Origin: Aphelenchoides besseyi
Taxonomy: Eukaryota; Nematoda; Chromadorea; Rhabditida; Aphelenchoididae
Assembly (NCBI GenBank): GCA_024699855.1
Contig: JAMPIQ010000003.1
Location: 4,278,001-4,342,000, forward strand
DNA length: 64,000 bases
Direction: 5' to 3'
A model generated the notes under the pieces. It was not told the DNA's origin. It searched no databases and was given only the letters and a program-made list of their open reading frames with translations. Positions within the stretch are counted from its first letter, which is position 1, and the number at the start of each line of letters is the position of its first letter. Below are positions 35,510 to 46,832 of the stretch, in pieces. The position numbers and the translations under genes are program-made.

Positions 35510-38500
35510 ATGACTTTGCAAGCATCTCAATTGTTCGCTCGTCATCACGTCAATTTGTCGTAAGTTATCGTCTTTTGTCTTTGAGTTCTTATACTTCAGA
35601 TTCGATGAACCGCTCTCACATTTGACGGTGAAGAATGGATTCATGTTACTTGGATTGCAAAGCCGGAAACTGCAGCACATTCACATTCAAACTGCCCGCA
35701 AAACACGTACGTTCACTCCAATCTACATTTTTATTCCACGAATTCTCAGCTTTAAAACTGTCGTTGGCCGAAAATGATCGAATCGCACATTTGCATTTGG
35801 ATCCTCGAGGAATGCACGCAAGTAAGACAACTACAATTAATTGATTTGTAGCCCCTTATTGTTTCTAGTTATCAGTACGGCGCTCGGCAAAAACTTCTAC
35901 TTGAACATGAAAATGATCGCAATGAAAGCACTTCGGATGTCTAAGGTACTTGTCGTTTAACATTCTCGGTGGTTGATTGTCATTGCAGGACTATGTTATC
36001 ACATCGGTTGGATGGAACAACAAACTAGTGAGCAACAATGAAACGGGTTTCATCGTCTTTGGCACATCAAATGGACATTTGTACGAAACGAATATCAAAT
36101 CAAACGGAGAGTTGAAATACATGAAACTACTAACAGCAATGTTCGGCGAGAAACGCGAACTTCCCATCAGTGATTTGTTAATGAGTCCATGTTCGCAAGA
36201 CGAAAAGAAGTAAGCAACAATCAGATTTGTTAGCAATCGCTTCTTACTCTTTAGTTGGATGGTCATTATTTGCTTACCCGGAAAATTGTATTGTCCAGTT
36301 GGAACGTTGAATGAACAGGCCCTCAATCCACAATCTTCACAGCCAATAGTCGACACATTTAGCAGCAAAATTTACAGTGAACAAACACAAGCTGCTCTGC
36401 AAAATGTTGTTTGTCGTAAAAGTGAGTTGAAAGTGTCGTCTTTTGAATTCAGTTGTTTGATTAGATCTCCAGAAGTTTCGATCAATGAATGTCGAGGATG
36501 CAAGCGGTCCAAACTCTTTTTGCGTGTTTCCTGCACATTCTGATGACTGTGAGATTCCGTCTAAGTTTTGTTGGTTGTCGACGGCGGGAATAAAGTTCGG
36601 AAAATTTGAAAGTGGACGAGACGAAGGATTCGATATGCTAAGCGAAGAATGGCAAATGGATCACAAACTTGTTGAGGGAAGTTATCGTTATCCGGTTGGT
36701 GCAACTTTGTCGCAGCATCACGCCTTACTGTTATTCACCGACCGTTTTGTTGCTATTTCGTTGCTCACACACAAAGTTGTTTTTGAAGACATTTACAAGG
36801 TGATTTGAAAATCCGATTTACTTAAAAGAAAAGTTTAGTCTGAGACAAAAACCATTGGCCTGACTCGTGATCCAAGCTCTCAGTGCGTCTGGATATTCAG
36901 TGAAAACATGATAATCAACTACAGACCGGACAACGAAGCACGGTATGTTGTCGAATAGACATGTGTGACTTTGAATTTAGAGATGTTTGGCGAAGTTTAG
37001 TTGAACGACAAGAGTTTGCAGAAGCTCGGAAAATCACGCGTTTAATGCCCGATCAGAATCCCTATCAACTGGTAATCAAAAAAGAGGCGGAGAAGTTTTT
37101 CAATAAACACGAGTAAGTTGATGTTTACACTTGTTATATTCGAGTTTATTTTCTAGATATTGTTCTGCTGCCGAAATTCTCGCCGAAAGTGTTGAGCCTT
37201 TCGAAAACATTGTACTCAAATTTCTTAAGGTTTCTTCCAAGGAAAGTCGCAATGGGCTAAAACGGTTTCTGGACTTGAAATTGACATCCGTACAGAATTT
37301 GGTAATTTCTCTATTACGATTCTGAAAACGATTTGTAATTTCAGAACCGTGTACAACGTGATATTCTAGTGATTTGGTTATTCGAAATTCAACTAAGTGA
37401 GTTGGCCGAATTAAGGCGACAAGTTCTTCACAAGAAAGTGGACTTAACGAGCGAATCGAAAAACGGAAACGTGGATCACAGCAGTCAGCTAGAAAGACTG
37501 CAAAAAGAACTCGAGATATTCTTGCATCGTTCGAGTGTTCTTGACTGCGTTCGAGATAATCGAACGGCCATCTACCGACTCATCACTACACATGCTGATT
37601 TTAATACTCAACTTTACTTGGCGGACAAGTTAAAAGGTTTGTTACAAGTACAAATAAATGGAAGATGGCGAATATTTTCAGATTACGATGTGGTTATCAA
37701 AATCTACTTATTGCAAGGCGACTATAAGAATGCACTGAAAACAGCAACCAGTCATTCGAATTCATTGATTTTCTACAAATACGCCAAGGACTTCTTTGAG
37801 CATGCGCCAATGGAGTTTGTGAAGTCGCTAATAGAAATTGGAAATGCATTGAAGCCCGGAGTCATCATAATATCGATGACAGATTGTACAAGTGATTCAG
37901 AAAAAGTAAGAAACTAATCTGCAAAACCTTAATATCGGCCTTTCAGTTGAATGCTGTATTTCTTTACTTGGAAGATGCAATTGAACGGAATTATGCCGAT
38001 CAACAAACTCACGACTTTCTCATAAAACTTTACGCGGAGACAAAACCCTCAATATTGCTCGAACATTTGAAGAAATTTGGAAACCACAAGCAAACTGTTC
38101 CTTACAATGTCAGTCGTGCACTTCGAGTTTGTTCAGAGAAAAGTGAGTGGTCTGTTAAAGGACTTTGATTGAAAGCTTGTTCTTTAGATTTGAAAGAATG
38201 CTGCGTGTTTTTGTATTGTTTGGATGGCATGTACGAAACAGCCGTCAAGATGGCATTAACGATCAGTGTCGATTTGGCTAAAGAGTGTGCGATGGAGTTG
38301 AACAAAACGTCGTTGAGCGGCGACGACTTTCTTATGCAAGATTTGGAATCGTCGACATCAACAAAATTAACGATCGAAACACGAAAACACATTTGGCTAC
38401 AAATCGGTTTGTTATTTAGACAATGCAAAATATGATTGGTGGATTACAGCGAAATATTTAATTCAACACAAATACGATGTTTCGGAGTGCATGAAGCTTT

Positions 38501-39256
38501 TGAAAGACTCAGATGACACAATCCGTATTCAGGACATACTCGGATTCTTTCCCGAATTCACGAAGATCAATCATTTCAAGCAACCACTTTGTGCCTGTCT
38601 GAAAGAGCATTCGGATAAGATCAAGGTTTGGAGTTTTCTACATTATAATTACTTGTAGACTTACAGGAACTCCAAAATGAAATGCTCACTGTGTCCGAGT
38701 CAGCTGCTCAAATGCGTCAAAATATCGAGAAAGCACGTTCAAAGTAATATTTAAACAAAAACATTCATTTAACCATCACTTTAGAGCAATGGTTGTCAAA
38801 GCTGGTGAGAGGTGTTCTCATTGCACTCAGATCTTACTGTCAAAACCGTTTTTTGTTTTCAATTGCCGTCACTATTTCCATCGAGATTGTTTAATCGACC
38901 ATCTTCAATTATCGTTCTCTGAGGTTTTCAGTTCTTTATTCCTTCTATTTGATTGATTCCGTTTAGAAGGAACAACATCTTTTGAACTCACTTTCTGGCA
39001 TGGAACGTAGTGTTTTGAGCGAAGTTCTTGTAAATACAGGCAACGAAAAAGGTAAGTAGTTGGCCATTGTATTCATTAGATACAAGTAATTTTAGTCGAA
39101 GCAGAAGTTAAACTGGATGTAATCAAACGCAAAGTCAATGAGTTGATTGCCAAGGAATGCCCGTATTGCGGACACAATCGTCTGAACAGTTTGAATGCGA
39201 CGTTGTTGATTTCCGAAGCAGAATACAAGAAAGCAGAAAATGAATGGGATGCCTGA
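35510..39256 (+). CDS. VPS18: VPS18, HOPS/CORVET core subunit
   Basis: A class C Vps protein that tethers endosomes and lysosomes and binds SNAREs. The N-terminal beta-propeller runs from 35510 to about 36950 (DYVITSVGWNNKL and SHLTVKNGFMLLGLQ-type strands). Next comes the alpha-solenoid with clathrin-heavy-chain-like repeats (DVWRSLVERQEFAEARK, NDYDVVIKIYLLQGDYKNAL). The C-terminus has a coiled coil and a RING-like zinc finger: CSHCTQILLSKPFFVFNC with a RHYFHRDC half and a late ECPYCGHNRL pair. ATG 35510 is the first Met after the AGL gene. TGA is at 39254-39256. The domain order matches the family over its whole length. Confidence 0.93.
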
Positions 39257-39337
39257 ATTGTCTAGTGCCTTAATCTTTCAATTTCTCACTTATTGGACCA
39301 TATCGCCTTTGTAAAAATTTCTAATCGATTACACGTC

Positions 39338-39343
39338 AATAAA
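39338..39343 (+). terminator. VPS18 poly(A) signal
   Basis: AATAAA about 80 nt after the VPS18 stop codon. Confidence 0.5.
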
Positions 39344-39466
39344 CGTATTTTCGTAGTTTTGTAAGCTTTTGGCATGAATGAATAAGTTGTTTAACAATAA
39401 CTATTTGATTCGATTCTTGTAAACATATCAAGTTGCGTAGCAGAACTGACGGGAAAAAAGAAACAA

Positions 39467-40140
39467 ATGGTTGATAGCAAATTTGACGGCGTTTGGAAGC
39501 ACAAGTGGCCATCAACTAATGTTCTATGTCAGTAGTTGTCAGATCTTTTCTCAATGAACATAACTTTTAGGTGATTTTCTATTAGAAAATGCGAACTTGG
39601 TCCGAGACTCGATAGTATTGGAGTTGGGTGCTGGAGCTGCTTGTTTACCAAGTTTGTTGTGTTTGAAATTGGGCGCACGAAAAGTTTTTGTAACCGACCG
39701 AACTGAAGCCGTGGATCTGATTCGAGAAAACGTGATTGCTAACTGTAAAGCTGAAGTAGAAGCAGGACGAGCAGTGATCAGAGTGAGTTATTTATAGTTA
39801 GGGTTTGATCATTTACAACACTTGAAATGTGTGTGCGTGCAAAGCCCATCGATTTGCATCGGCCCGATTGTTTTCGTTTAACCGCTAAAACCTTTTTGCT
39901 GATTTGCAGGTTTTGGATTGGAATTCTGGAACTACAAGCTTTCTGAGCGAATTTCCGGATGTGAAATTTCAATTGGTTTTGGGTTCTGACGTAAGTCTCT
40001 TCAGTTGATTCTTATCGTTCAACAGATTTCAGTGTTTTTTCGATACTTCCGTTTTCCTGTCATTGATAACAACAATCCGTTCGATATTCGATTACTCGCC
40101 GACAGCAGTTTTCATTTTTGCTTATCAAATACGGGAGTAG
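39467..40140 (+). CDS. METTL23-like protein methyltransferase
   Basis: A small seven-beta-strand SAM-dependent methyltransferase of the METTL21/METTL23 group. ATG 39467 begins MVDSKFDGVWKHKWPSTNVL, and the first intron starts at the following GT. SAM motif I is LELGAGAACLPSLL, followed by ARKVFVTDR with the acidic residue at the end of beta 2. LVLGSDCFFD is motif IV/post-I, joined across an intron. The frame then reads AYQIRE and meets TAG at 40138-40140. In relatives the protein continues for some 30-45 residues after this tyrosine. Beyond the TAG the same frame stays open for 40 codons, which could be a lost C-terminus or the 5' end of the next gene. The protein may therefore be short but functional. 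Confidence 0.75.
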
Positions 40141-40188
40141 GTTTTCGCTGAGACTAAAAACCTAAACACACGTTGGCTTCAAACACTC

Positions 40189-41668
40189 ATGTCTATTCGA
40201 CGATTGTCCTTTCCGATTAACCGCAAACCAAAAAACATCTTAAATCCGATAATCAGTGAGTTTCATCGGTCGAGTTTGTTTTAGTTCCAATTGTTCCATC
40301 GAGTGTTTACTTCACAAACACAATCTTCGGATTGAACTTCTGCGCACCGTCCATTTGGAACAAACGATACAAATCGCCAAGATCATGAGTAGAAACAATA
40401 GCAGCCCAATTAAGATGCTTCTGATTTAGATCAAAGTCAAAAGGAAGACGATCGCTCGTTGCTGTTTATCGGAGTTGAAGGGTACGTTTTCACATCAAAG
40501 TGGAAGTTTTCTGTCATTGATTGCAGAGGCGCCACCTTCTCAAAATTTATTCTAATCAATCAACATGGGACCCAAAAGTATTCTTTGGAAGGAAAGAGTT
40601 TGAACTGCATGATAGAAGGCGTTGAAAAGTCAGCACAACAAATAGCCGATGGAGTTCGAGAGGTGGCTAAGTGTGCGAAAGTACAGCTGCCTGTCAGTGC
40701 ACTGGTATTTTCGAGGTCAACATAAGTAATCGAACTTTTGTATTTAGGGATTGGGATTGGCTGGAGCAGAAGATCCCGATTTTAATCAAAGACTAGTTTC
40801 TGAACTCGAGCGTCCAGAAACAAAACTCGCCAAACAAGTGTACTTGAGCACCGATGCGATTGTTTCTGTTGCTGCGAATTTTCCGTTGAAAGTGGGGGGA
40901 ATCGTGCTTATTGCTGGAACCGGTTCAACAGCACGTTTACTTTTAAAAGACGGCTCGTTTCATGGTTGCGGTGGTTGGGGTCATCTGTTGGGTGACGGAG
41001 GAAGCGCGTGGTGGATTTCCAGACGGTTTGTCCAAGATACTTCATACGATAAATAGCATTGTGTTCAGATGCATCAAACGAATTTTCAAATACCATGATG
41101 GTTGTTTGAATGCAACAGCGGATATTGATGTTGTGGAAAAAGCGCTTCTTTCACATTTCGAGTTGACTAGTCGCTTGCAAATCTTAGAGGTCTTCTACGG
41201 AAAAGAGTTCAGTAAAGCGAGAGTCGCGTCATTTTGTGAAACGCTAGCAAAACGTGAGTTGAACAACCAAAAATTAAAGTATTCCTTTTATTTGCAGTGT
41301 CAATCGACGGCAACGAGTTTGCTCGTGAAAATTTCCATAGTGCAGGTCGTGTGTTAGGAGAGCATCTGATTGCATTGCTTAGACATATCGAAGAGGTTAG
41401 ATGATTGAAGTTGTTTTTAATACGAATTCTGTTTTAGTCCACTACCGAGGTTCCTGTTCTGGTTGTTGGCTCGGTGTTCAAAAGTCACGAGCTGTTGATA
41501 TCGGGATTCCAAGAAGCTTTACAACGCGCGCAAATAACTCGGACGTTTAATTTCTATCGACCGACAACAAGCCCAGCAGTAGGTGCTGCAATTCTGGCCG
41601 CGAAATTATCGAATTTGGAAATCAAAATCGAACATAATCCAAAGTTGTTGTTCTCAATAAAGCCTTAA
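40189..41668 (+). CDS. NAGK: N-acetylglucosamine kinase
   Basis: It phosphorylates GlcNAc released from lysosomal glycan breakdown, feeding amino-sugar salvage. The phosphate-binding N-terminus FIGVEGGATFSK is joined across the intron after 40480. GLGLAGAEDPD follows, then IVLIAGTGSTARLL (adenosine/phosphate-2 region) and HGCGGWGHLLGDGGSAWWIS, the characteristic zinc-site and active-site block. The C-terminal half ends with SPAVGAAILAAKLS and TAA at 41666-41668. The body is secure. The first exon is inferred: ATG 40189 to donor 40255 (22 codons, phase 1) fits the phase of the acceptor at 40429. The gene then begins only about 50 nt after the METTL23-like stop. Confidence 0.88.
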
Positions 41669-42241
41669 AAAGGAACATGCCTGTGAATGGAGGGTTTTGA
41701 ACCGCCCGAGGCCCTGGTCAATTGAGCAAACGGTTGTTTTTGGCGAACGGCGGTTTTTGATTGATTGCGGGAAGTTGGTGACGAGGATCATTGCATTCGC
41801 CGAAACAATCGATTAATGAACAGCGATGGAAGAGGGTGTAAGAACGTCAGTGGTCGTGTTGCTCGTCTGCAAGTGTCTAAAGTTTGATGGAAACAATTGA
41901 CGACGATTTGCACGGACGTCATTTCGCATTTTCGATCCCACATCTTCAACGTATAAATAGATGAACATTTTCGTTTGAATTCCAATCTTCCATGCGTATC
42001 AATAACATCGTGTTTCCACCGGCTCGCGAAGAATCCTGATGCGAATGGCACGCGTTAACTTGTAATCGGCACCATGGAGAATTAGATCAATTGCGCAATG
42101 AAGTGCAAGATGAGCAGAAGCGGATGGTGAAAGTTTGTTAATTCACATGCTGTTCATTCGAGCATTCCATTACCGTCTACTGTAAGCATTCCAACAAACG
42201 ATTGTTGAGTGGGCGGGTTAAATTTTGTGTGCGATTGTCGG

Positions 42242-42248
42242 TATAAAA
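42242..42248 (+). promoter_or_regulatory. TATA-box-like element
   Basis: TATAAAA about 30 nt upstream of a CT-rich stretch with TTCTCCATCAC, the spacing expected for a start site. A GC-rich GGGCGGG precedes it at about 42210. It lies 550 nt before the next ATG. Confidence 0.3.
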
Positions 42249-42586
42249 GTCATGTCGAATTAACTCGGGCGTTCTCCATCACGATCAAATTCACAGTCTT
42301 TACAACAGAACGATCGTCTTTCTCGGTTTAATCAGTTCATTTGATCTTTATATTGTGTTACGTCACAAGCTTCTGTTTGTATGTAAATCTTCTTCCTCGT
42401 TTTTTGCGAATATTCTAGTGCAACAACAATGACGTTCTAAGTGCACAGTTTATGTTAATCAAACATCATTCACGCGCTCACTAATGCCCCCAAAACAACA
42501 TTTCGCAATTCCCACTGCAAAGTAGTCGGAACCAAACTGATCGAATGTTTTGCGCACTTTTATGCCCTCCTCCAAGACCGAGTGAT

Positions 42587-42593
42587 TATAAAA
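42587..42593 (+). promoter_or_regulatory. TATA-box-like element
   Basis: TATAAAA about 200 nt before the ATG at 42791, with a TCACTCC initiator-like sequence about 30 nt downstream. It is the closer candidate promoter for that gene. Confidence 0.35.
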
Positions 42594-42790
42594 ACTCTAA
42601 GTATCGCCATTTGCTCACTCCAACAAGTGATCATTCTCATCGTGTCTGTTGGTCTCGGGATGAATCTCCATTTTGTTAATTGTGTTAATCGCTCGTTACC
42701 GTCGTGCGTGCATGTGTGATTCATACGTTCGAATGCAATCGACCTAACTTAATTCTCAACTTTCAGTTGTTCTACTGTTGCACTTACAGA

Positions 42791-43297
42791 ATGTTGGGCA
42801 TGATGAATTGTTCAACCGATCAACCGGAGTTTTACGCGACACCACCGGGAAGTCATTCAAAGGTCGATGAGCGTCTGTTCGCACGCAAAGACCGACCACG
42901 GATCACGTATGGAAAAGGTAAACACGTAGAAAGACCATTGACTAATGTTCAATCGTTAGATGGTCGCAAGTATTTGAATGGGAAACTACTGGAAACGGAA
43001 GAGAATGAACAATTAGCTCCATCACAAATGTGGAATCGAGTTATGATCACACAAATCGCCACATCTCAAATCTGCAACAACAACGAAGAAGTACAAAAAC
43101 GTCGAAGTCCTAAGAAGAACTTGGCAAATTCACTGAAACGTGTCATCATCCCGTTGGTTCCATCGTCAAAGAAACAACTCCTCAAAGGAAAGATGGCAAG
43201 TAAAGTGGAGCCAAACGTCCCGTCAAAGCCAAATGAGACTGTGGATCCCTCAGTTAAACTGGAAAATACACGAAAAACAAGAAAATCCATCGGATAA
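42791..43297 (+). CDS. unrecognised basic protein
   Basis: ATG 42791 comes directly after a TTACAGA acceptor and starts MLGMMNCSTDQPEFY. The product is polar and lysine-rich, with runs such as KRRSPKKNLANSLKR and KTRKS near the end, suggestive of a nuclear or DNA/RNA-associated protein. No domain is recognised. A GTAAAC...GTTAG segment at 42918-42959 could be a 42-nt intron; it is a multiple of three and stop-free, so both spliced and retained versions stay in frame. TAA is at 43295-43297. Confidence 0.5.
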   Translation: MLGMMNCSTDQPEFYATPPGSHSKVDERLFARKDRPRITYGKGKHVERPLTNVQSLDGRKYLNGKLLETEENEQLAPSQMWNRVMITQIATSQICNNNEEVQKRRSPKKNLANSLKRVIIPLVPSSKKQLLKGKMASKVEPNVPSKPNETVDPSVKLENTRKTRKSIG

Positions 43298-43640
43298 CTC
43301 TTCCGCTATCGTTCTCGATGTTCATCTGACAAAGATCACCATTGTGATCTCCAATATTAAACGCGTAGTGTTTCGATTTCTCTTGCAATTCTCCGCATTC
43401 CTTCACTTCAATGTCGCTAATCATCTTGTTCGTACAAATTCACTTGTAATGCTTTTGAACATTATCGGCTGTAAAATGATTTCTGTAAAAACCGAATAAA
43501 CTTTTCAAATTCTACAACGAATAGGTTCAATCTACGGTAAAGAATTCTCAAAACTTGTTGCAATAATCCGTTTTTTGTTGTCTTCAAAGTCCTCAGGAAA
43601 CGGGTGAGCAGGTTGGTCGTTCTCCTTTTCATCCACGAAT

Positions 43641-44709
43641 ATGCTTTCGTCGTTACTTTTTCTCTTTTTTGTAATTGCTTTTGCTGAGGAACAATGTGAC
43701 CCCTCGAAACTGCTCGATTTCATCGATCCAGCTCACTACATTTGTCGATTCGAGATGTTTAGCCACAAAGTTTCCACGTTGGAAATCGACGCCTTGAACA
43801 TCGGCTTCGTAATGGAAAGCGAGTTCATAAAAGACGTCGTGAATTCCTCAGAGTAAGTTAGTCTGCTTGCATGCTTAATCTTTTTGTAATTTCAGGAACC
43901 CTCCTGAATTCTTTTGTCTTCTCGACAAACACAAGTTTGCTTGGAACTATCAAAGTTTCGAGTGGATACGATACGACGAAAAGGGTCTTTTGGTTTTGGC
44001 CAATTCAACGGGTTTGTATTTGTATTGGTCGATCTCTTACACTTATTTAGATATAGGAATTATGGTGATAGAGAAGATCAAGAACTTAAGCGAACTGTCC
44101 ATTCAATCATCAGTTCTTCGTCGTGATCGTTCGGCTTATAATAATCTGCGTATGATTCGATTCAATGGACGAATTAAAAAACTTTTCGTTTTTTACGGAA
44201 TAAATGAAAACAACGAAACGGTTAGTCGGCTGTTTTTAGTTCGTGTTCATCGATGGTTTCAGTTGATCGAAACTTTCGCACAACAAGTGGCTGACAATGG
44301 AACGATTAGCTTTAAACTGACGAGCTCGGAATCAGTGTCCTACGATCTTGTGGATTTGCAAGTAAGGGAGATTGATTAATGGACATGAACATTGATTAGT
44401 TAGTGGAATCCTGATCAAACGTCAGGACTTGCGTTGATTCGAGAATCATCGGCAATTCGTGTGTTTCGCGTGGATAACAAACTGCGTTTTGAAGCAACTT
44501 CGATGAAAGTTAATTCGAAAGATCGGATTGTTGCGTTGAATCGTGGTGCGTTTATTTTGGCTCAATGGCAACACGGAAAACGATCGCTGTTCATGTACAC
44601 AAGCAAGAAACGAGAGTTTCTGTCGAAGGGTTGTGTTTTCGACGAATTCGACGATACGAAAAACGAAATTTACGTCCGACTTTCGTGCAAAAAACGTTTT
44701 CGACGTTGA
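43641..44709 (+). CDS. secreted protein of unknown family
   Basis: ATG 43641 opens a clear signal peptide (MLSSLLFLFFVIAFA, then EEQC). The remaining exons are joined by 40-45 nt introns: donors at about 43853, 44009 and 44360, acceptors before 43897, 44051 and 44402. The frame is kept throughout to TGA 44707-44709. The mature protein alternates hydrophobic strands and charged residues (IKKLFVFYG, RLFLVRVHRWFQLIETFA, KNEIYVRLSCKKRFRR), which suggests a beta-rich extracellular or lysosomal protein. It has few cysteines and no recognised motif. The gene structure is convincing; the function is unknown. Confidence 0.7.
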
Positions 44710-44795
44710 AATTTGAATAAATTAATTTGTTTGTTGGGGAAGAAAAGCAGTTGGTGGCATTTGCGTTTGAAGTAAAAGTAACGATCAGTGTGAAG

Positions 44796-45620
44796 ATGTC
44801 TGAATCGCGTTCAAATCACGAATCAGATCTCAAAAGTTTGCGTTTTCAAACACGTTCTAAAGTAAGTCAACGAGTTGAAAGGTTAATCTCGACTCCAGGT
44901 GGTTGTGAAAGCGGCCGAAGTTCCAGAAGGTAAGCGGGTACTTTGCTGTTTGTCTTCTCTTAGCCACTTGCTATCTGGTATTTCTATTCAATGAGAAACA
45001 AGTGCCAATAGCATGAGGTTTTGATGAGATAAACAGTAAACGTGTTTAGATATGATAAGACGAGCTGTGGGATTGGCAGATGAAGCAATCGCAAATAATT
45101 TGAATGAAGGTCGGTTTTTGCGTACAACTTATGGTCTGGTAACTCTACTATCAAAAAGACACTTCCACCGACTTGATTTGTATTTTGATGTCCAAAACTG
45201 TTTATCAGTGTGTAATTACCTTCAATTGGGTTGTCCCTCAAGTGTTTTGAGTTACACAGAATTTGTAGTGTGTAGGGGACCAAACATTTTTTTGGTTTCT
45301 CTCGCTCTTTAGCGCGCGTTCTTCGACTCTCCACTTTGTTCGTGGACCGACTAAAAGGGCGAACAGAAAAGCGAACAAAGTGCTTTTTGAGCGTTTTAAG
45401 CCGCTTCATGTTTCACGAATTGATGACATTTCTTGATTCTGTTTTCTTTTCAGCAGACATCGCCCAATTTCTTAAGTCCAATTTCGACAAACTCTATCCA
45501 GCACCGTGGCACTGTTTCGTTGGCAAGCGATTCAGCTCGTTTGTGACTCACGAAAGCGGTAGCTTCATTTACTTTTACATCGTCAATTTGGCCGTCGTTT
45601 TGTTCCGCTGCAAAGATTGA
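44796..45620 (+). CDS. dynein light chain, LC8 (DYNLL) family, divergent
   Basis: Four exons (44796-44861, 44899-44929, 45050-45109, 45454-45620) sum to 324 nt, exactly 108 codons with all phases matching. After a 22-residue N-terminal extension the protein aligns with LC8: VVVKAAEVPEDMIRRAVGLA, then DIAQFLKSNFDKLYPAPWHC, FVGKRFSSFVTHESGSFIYF and a hydrophobic beta strand with VVLFRCKD at the end. LC8 dimers bind short peptide motifs in many partners, including the dynein intermediate chain. The extension and the Cys/Lys replacements mark it as a divergent paralogue. The third intron (344 nt) is long for this genome. An alternative acceptor at 44963 would give a truncated 49-residue product. 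Confidence 0.85.
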
Positions 45621-45759
45621 TTTCTCTTGTTGTTTTTGTACCCAAAAGATTTTGATTCGAATCCATTGGTTTTTGTTTTTGTTGGCATCGTGTTCGTGCA
45701 TTTCATTTTAGCGGCCGTTCATCGAATAAACAAGTGCATTTTGGAGCGTTTAAAGCGAA

Positions 45760-46548
45760 ATGATTTCAGTTTCTCGTCTCTTCAATTTCAGTCGAACTTT
45801 CAATCTACGTGGATATTGTAGCAGAATGACCGATGAAGCAAATACCATCTACTCGTTCAAAGCCAAGGACTCCGATGGCGCCGAAGTCTCTTTGGACAAA
45901 TATCGCGGCAAGGTGTTGATTGTCGTCAACACGGCATCTCAATGCGGTAAGTGTTGAGCTCGTCGAATTGGTACCAATGGTGTTTTTAGGTTTCACCAAC
46001 AGCAATTACACTCAATTGAAAGAGCTGCTCGACAAGTACAAATCCCAGGGACTAGAAGTTGCCGCTTTTCCGTGCAACCAATTCGGAAACCAAGTAGATT
46101 TCGACTTGATACGTGTAATTCGTTTGAATTTCAGGAACCTGGTTGTGATGCGGACATCAAATCGTTTGTGTCCGACAAGTTCAAATTCGATCCCGACTTG
46201 TATTCCAAGGTTAAGGTTAACGGAGACGGTAAGATTCTAAGCGTCGTTGGGCAATGAATAAAGTGCTTTTTCAGACGCTCATCCGTTGTTTAAATTCCTC
46301 AAGAAAGAGCAAGGTGGTACGTTGTTCGACGCCATCAAATGGAATTTCACCAAGTTCTTGGTGAACCGTCAAGGAAAAGTAAGTCTTAATGATTCTTAGT
46401 GTATAAGTCGATCTGTTGCTTAGGTTGTTGCTCGTTATGCGCCGACCACCGAGCCAAAGTCGATGGTGAATGAAGTGTAAACATCGCGATTTAAGCGGTT
46501 TGTTTTCAGGTGAAAGACATCGAGAAAGCATTGAACGGCGAGTTGTGA
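45760..46548 (+). CDS. glutathione peroxidase (GPX4-like, cysteine form)
   Basis: It reduces hydroperoxides with thiols. The active-site segment NTASQCGFTN has Cys, not selenocysteine (a sense TGC just before the intron after 45950). The other tetrad members are present: Gln and Asn in FPCNQFGNQ, and Trp in [10 protein letters not shown]. The absence of the oligomerisation loop fits the monomeric GPX4/PHGPx type. Two in-frame starts exist. ATG 45760 adds a basic, hydroxylated 23-residue leader ([19 protein letters not shown]) that looks like a mitochondrial presequence; ATG 45829 (MTDEANT) would give a cytosolic form. Introns are about 40-50 nt. TGA is at 46546-46548. Confidence 0.93.
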
Positions 46549-46611
46549 GAATCGCGATAGTAACGCAAAGACTGTAATATTTTATTGTACGATTAAGTTA
46601 AATAGAGCAAG

Positions 46612-46617
46612 AATAAA
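46612..46617 (+). terminator. glutathione peroxidase poly(A) signal
   Basis: AATAAA 64 nt after the GPX stop codon. Confidence 0.5.
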
Positions 46618-46832
46618 CTAAACGGTTATTGTTGTTATTGAAGTTGGTGCGCAAAATAGTCGCACGATCGATCTCGAGAAAACAGTTCGGTTTTTGTGCA
46701 CTTGATTGCAAACCGGAGATTGTCGGACGATAAGAAAAACGAACGTTTTGCACATAAAACCGCGCGGTTGTTACTCCGCTTATTACTTTCGTTTTTGATT
46801 GACAGCACTTTGTGATTAGTTGGTTTAAGCAA

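Larger units (their letters stand above)
41669..42790. other. intergenic region with two TATA-like elements
   Basis: About 1.1 kb without a gene, upstream of the unrecognised gene at 42791. It contains TATAAAA at 42242-42248 and again at 42587-42593. No coding frame with splice support is seen. Confidence 0.45.

Noticed and set aside
41690..41740. tRNA-like GC-rich stretch after NAGK
   Set aside because: No complete cloverleaf with a TTCGA-type T-loop and matching acceptor stem could be drawn.
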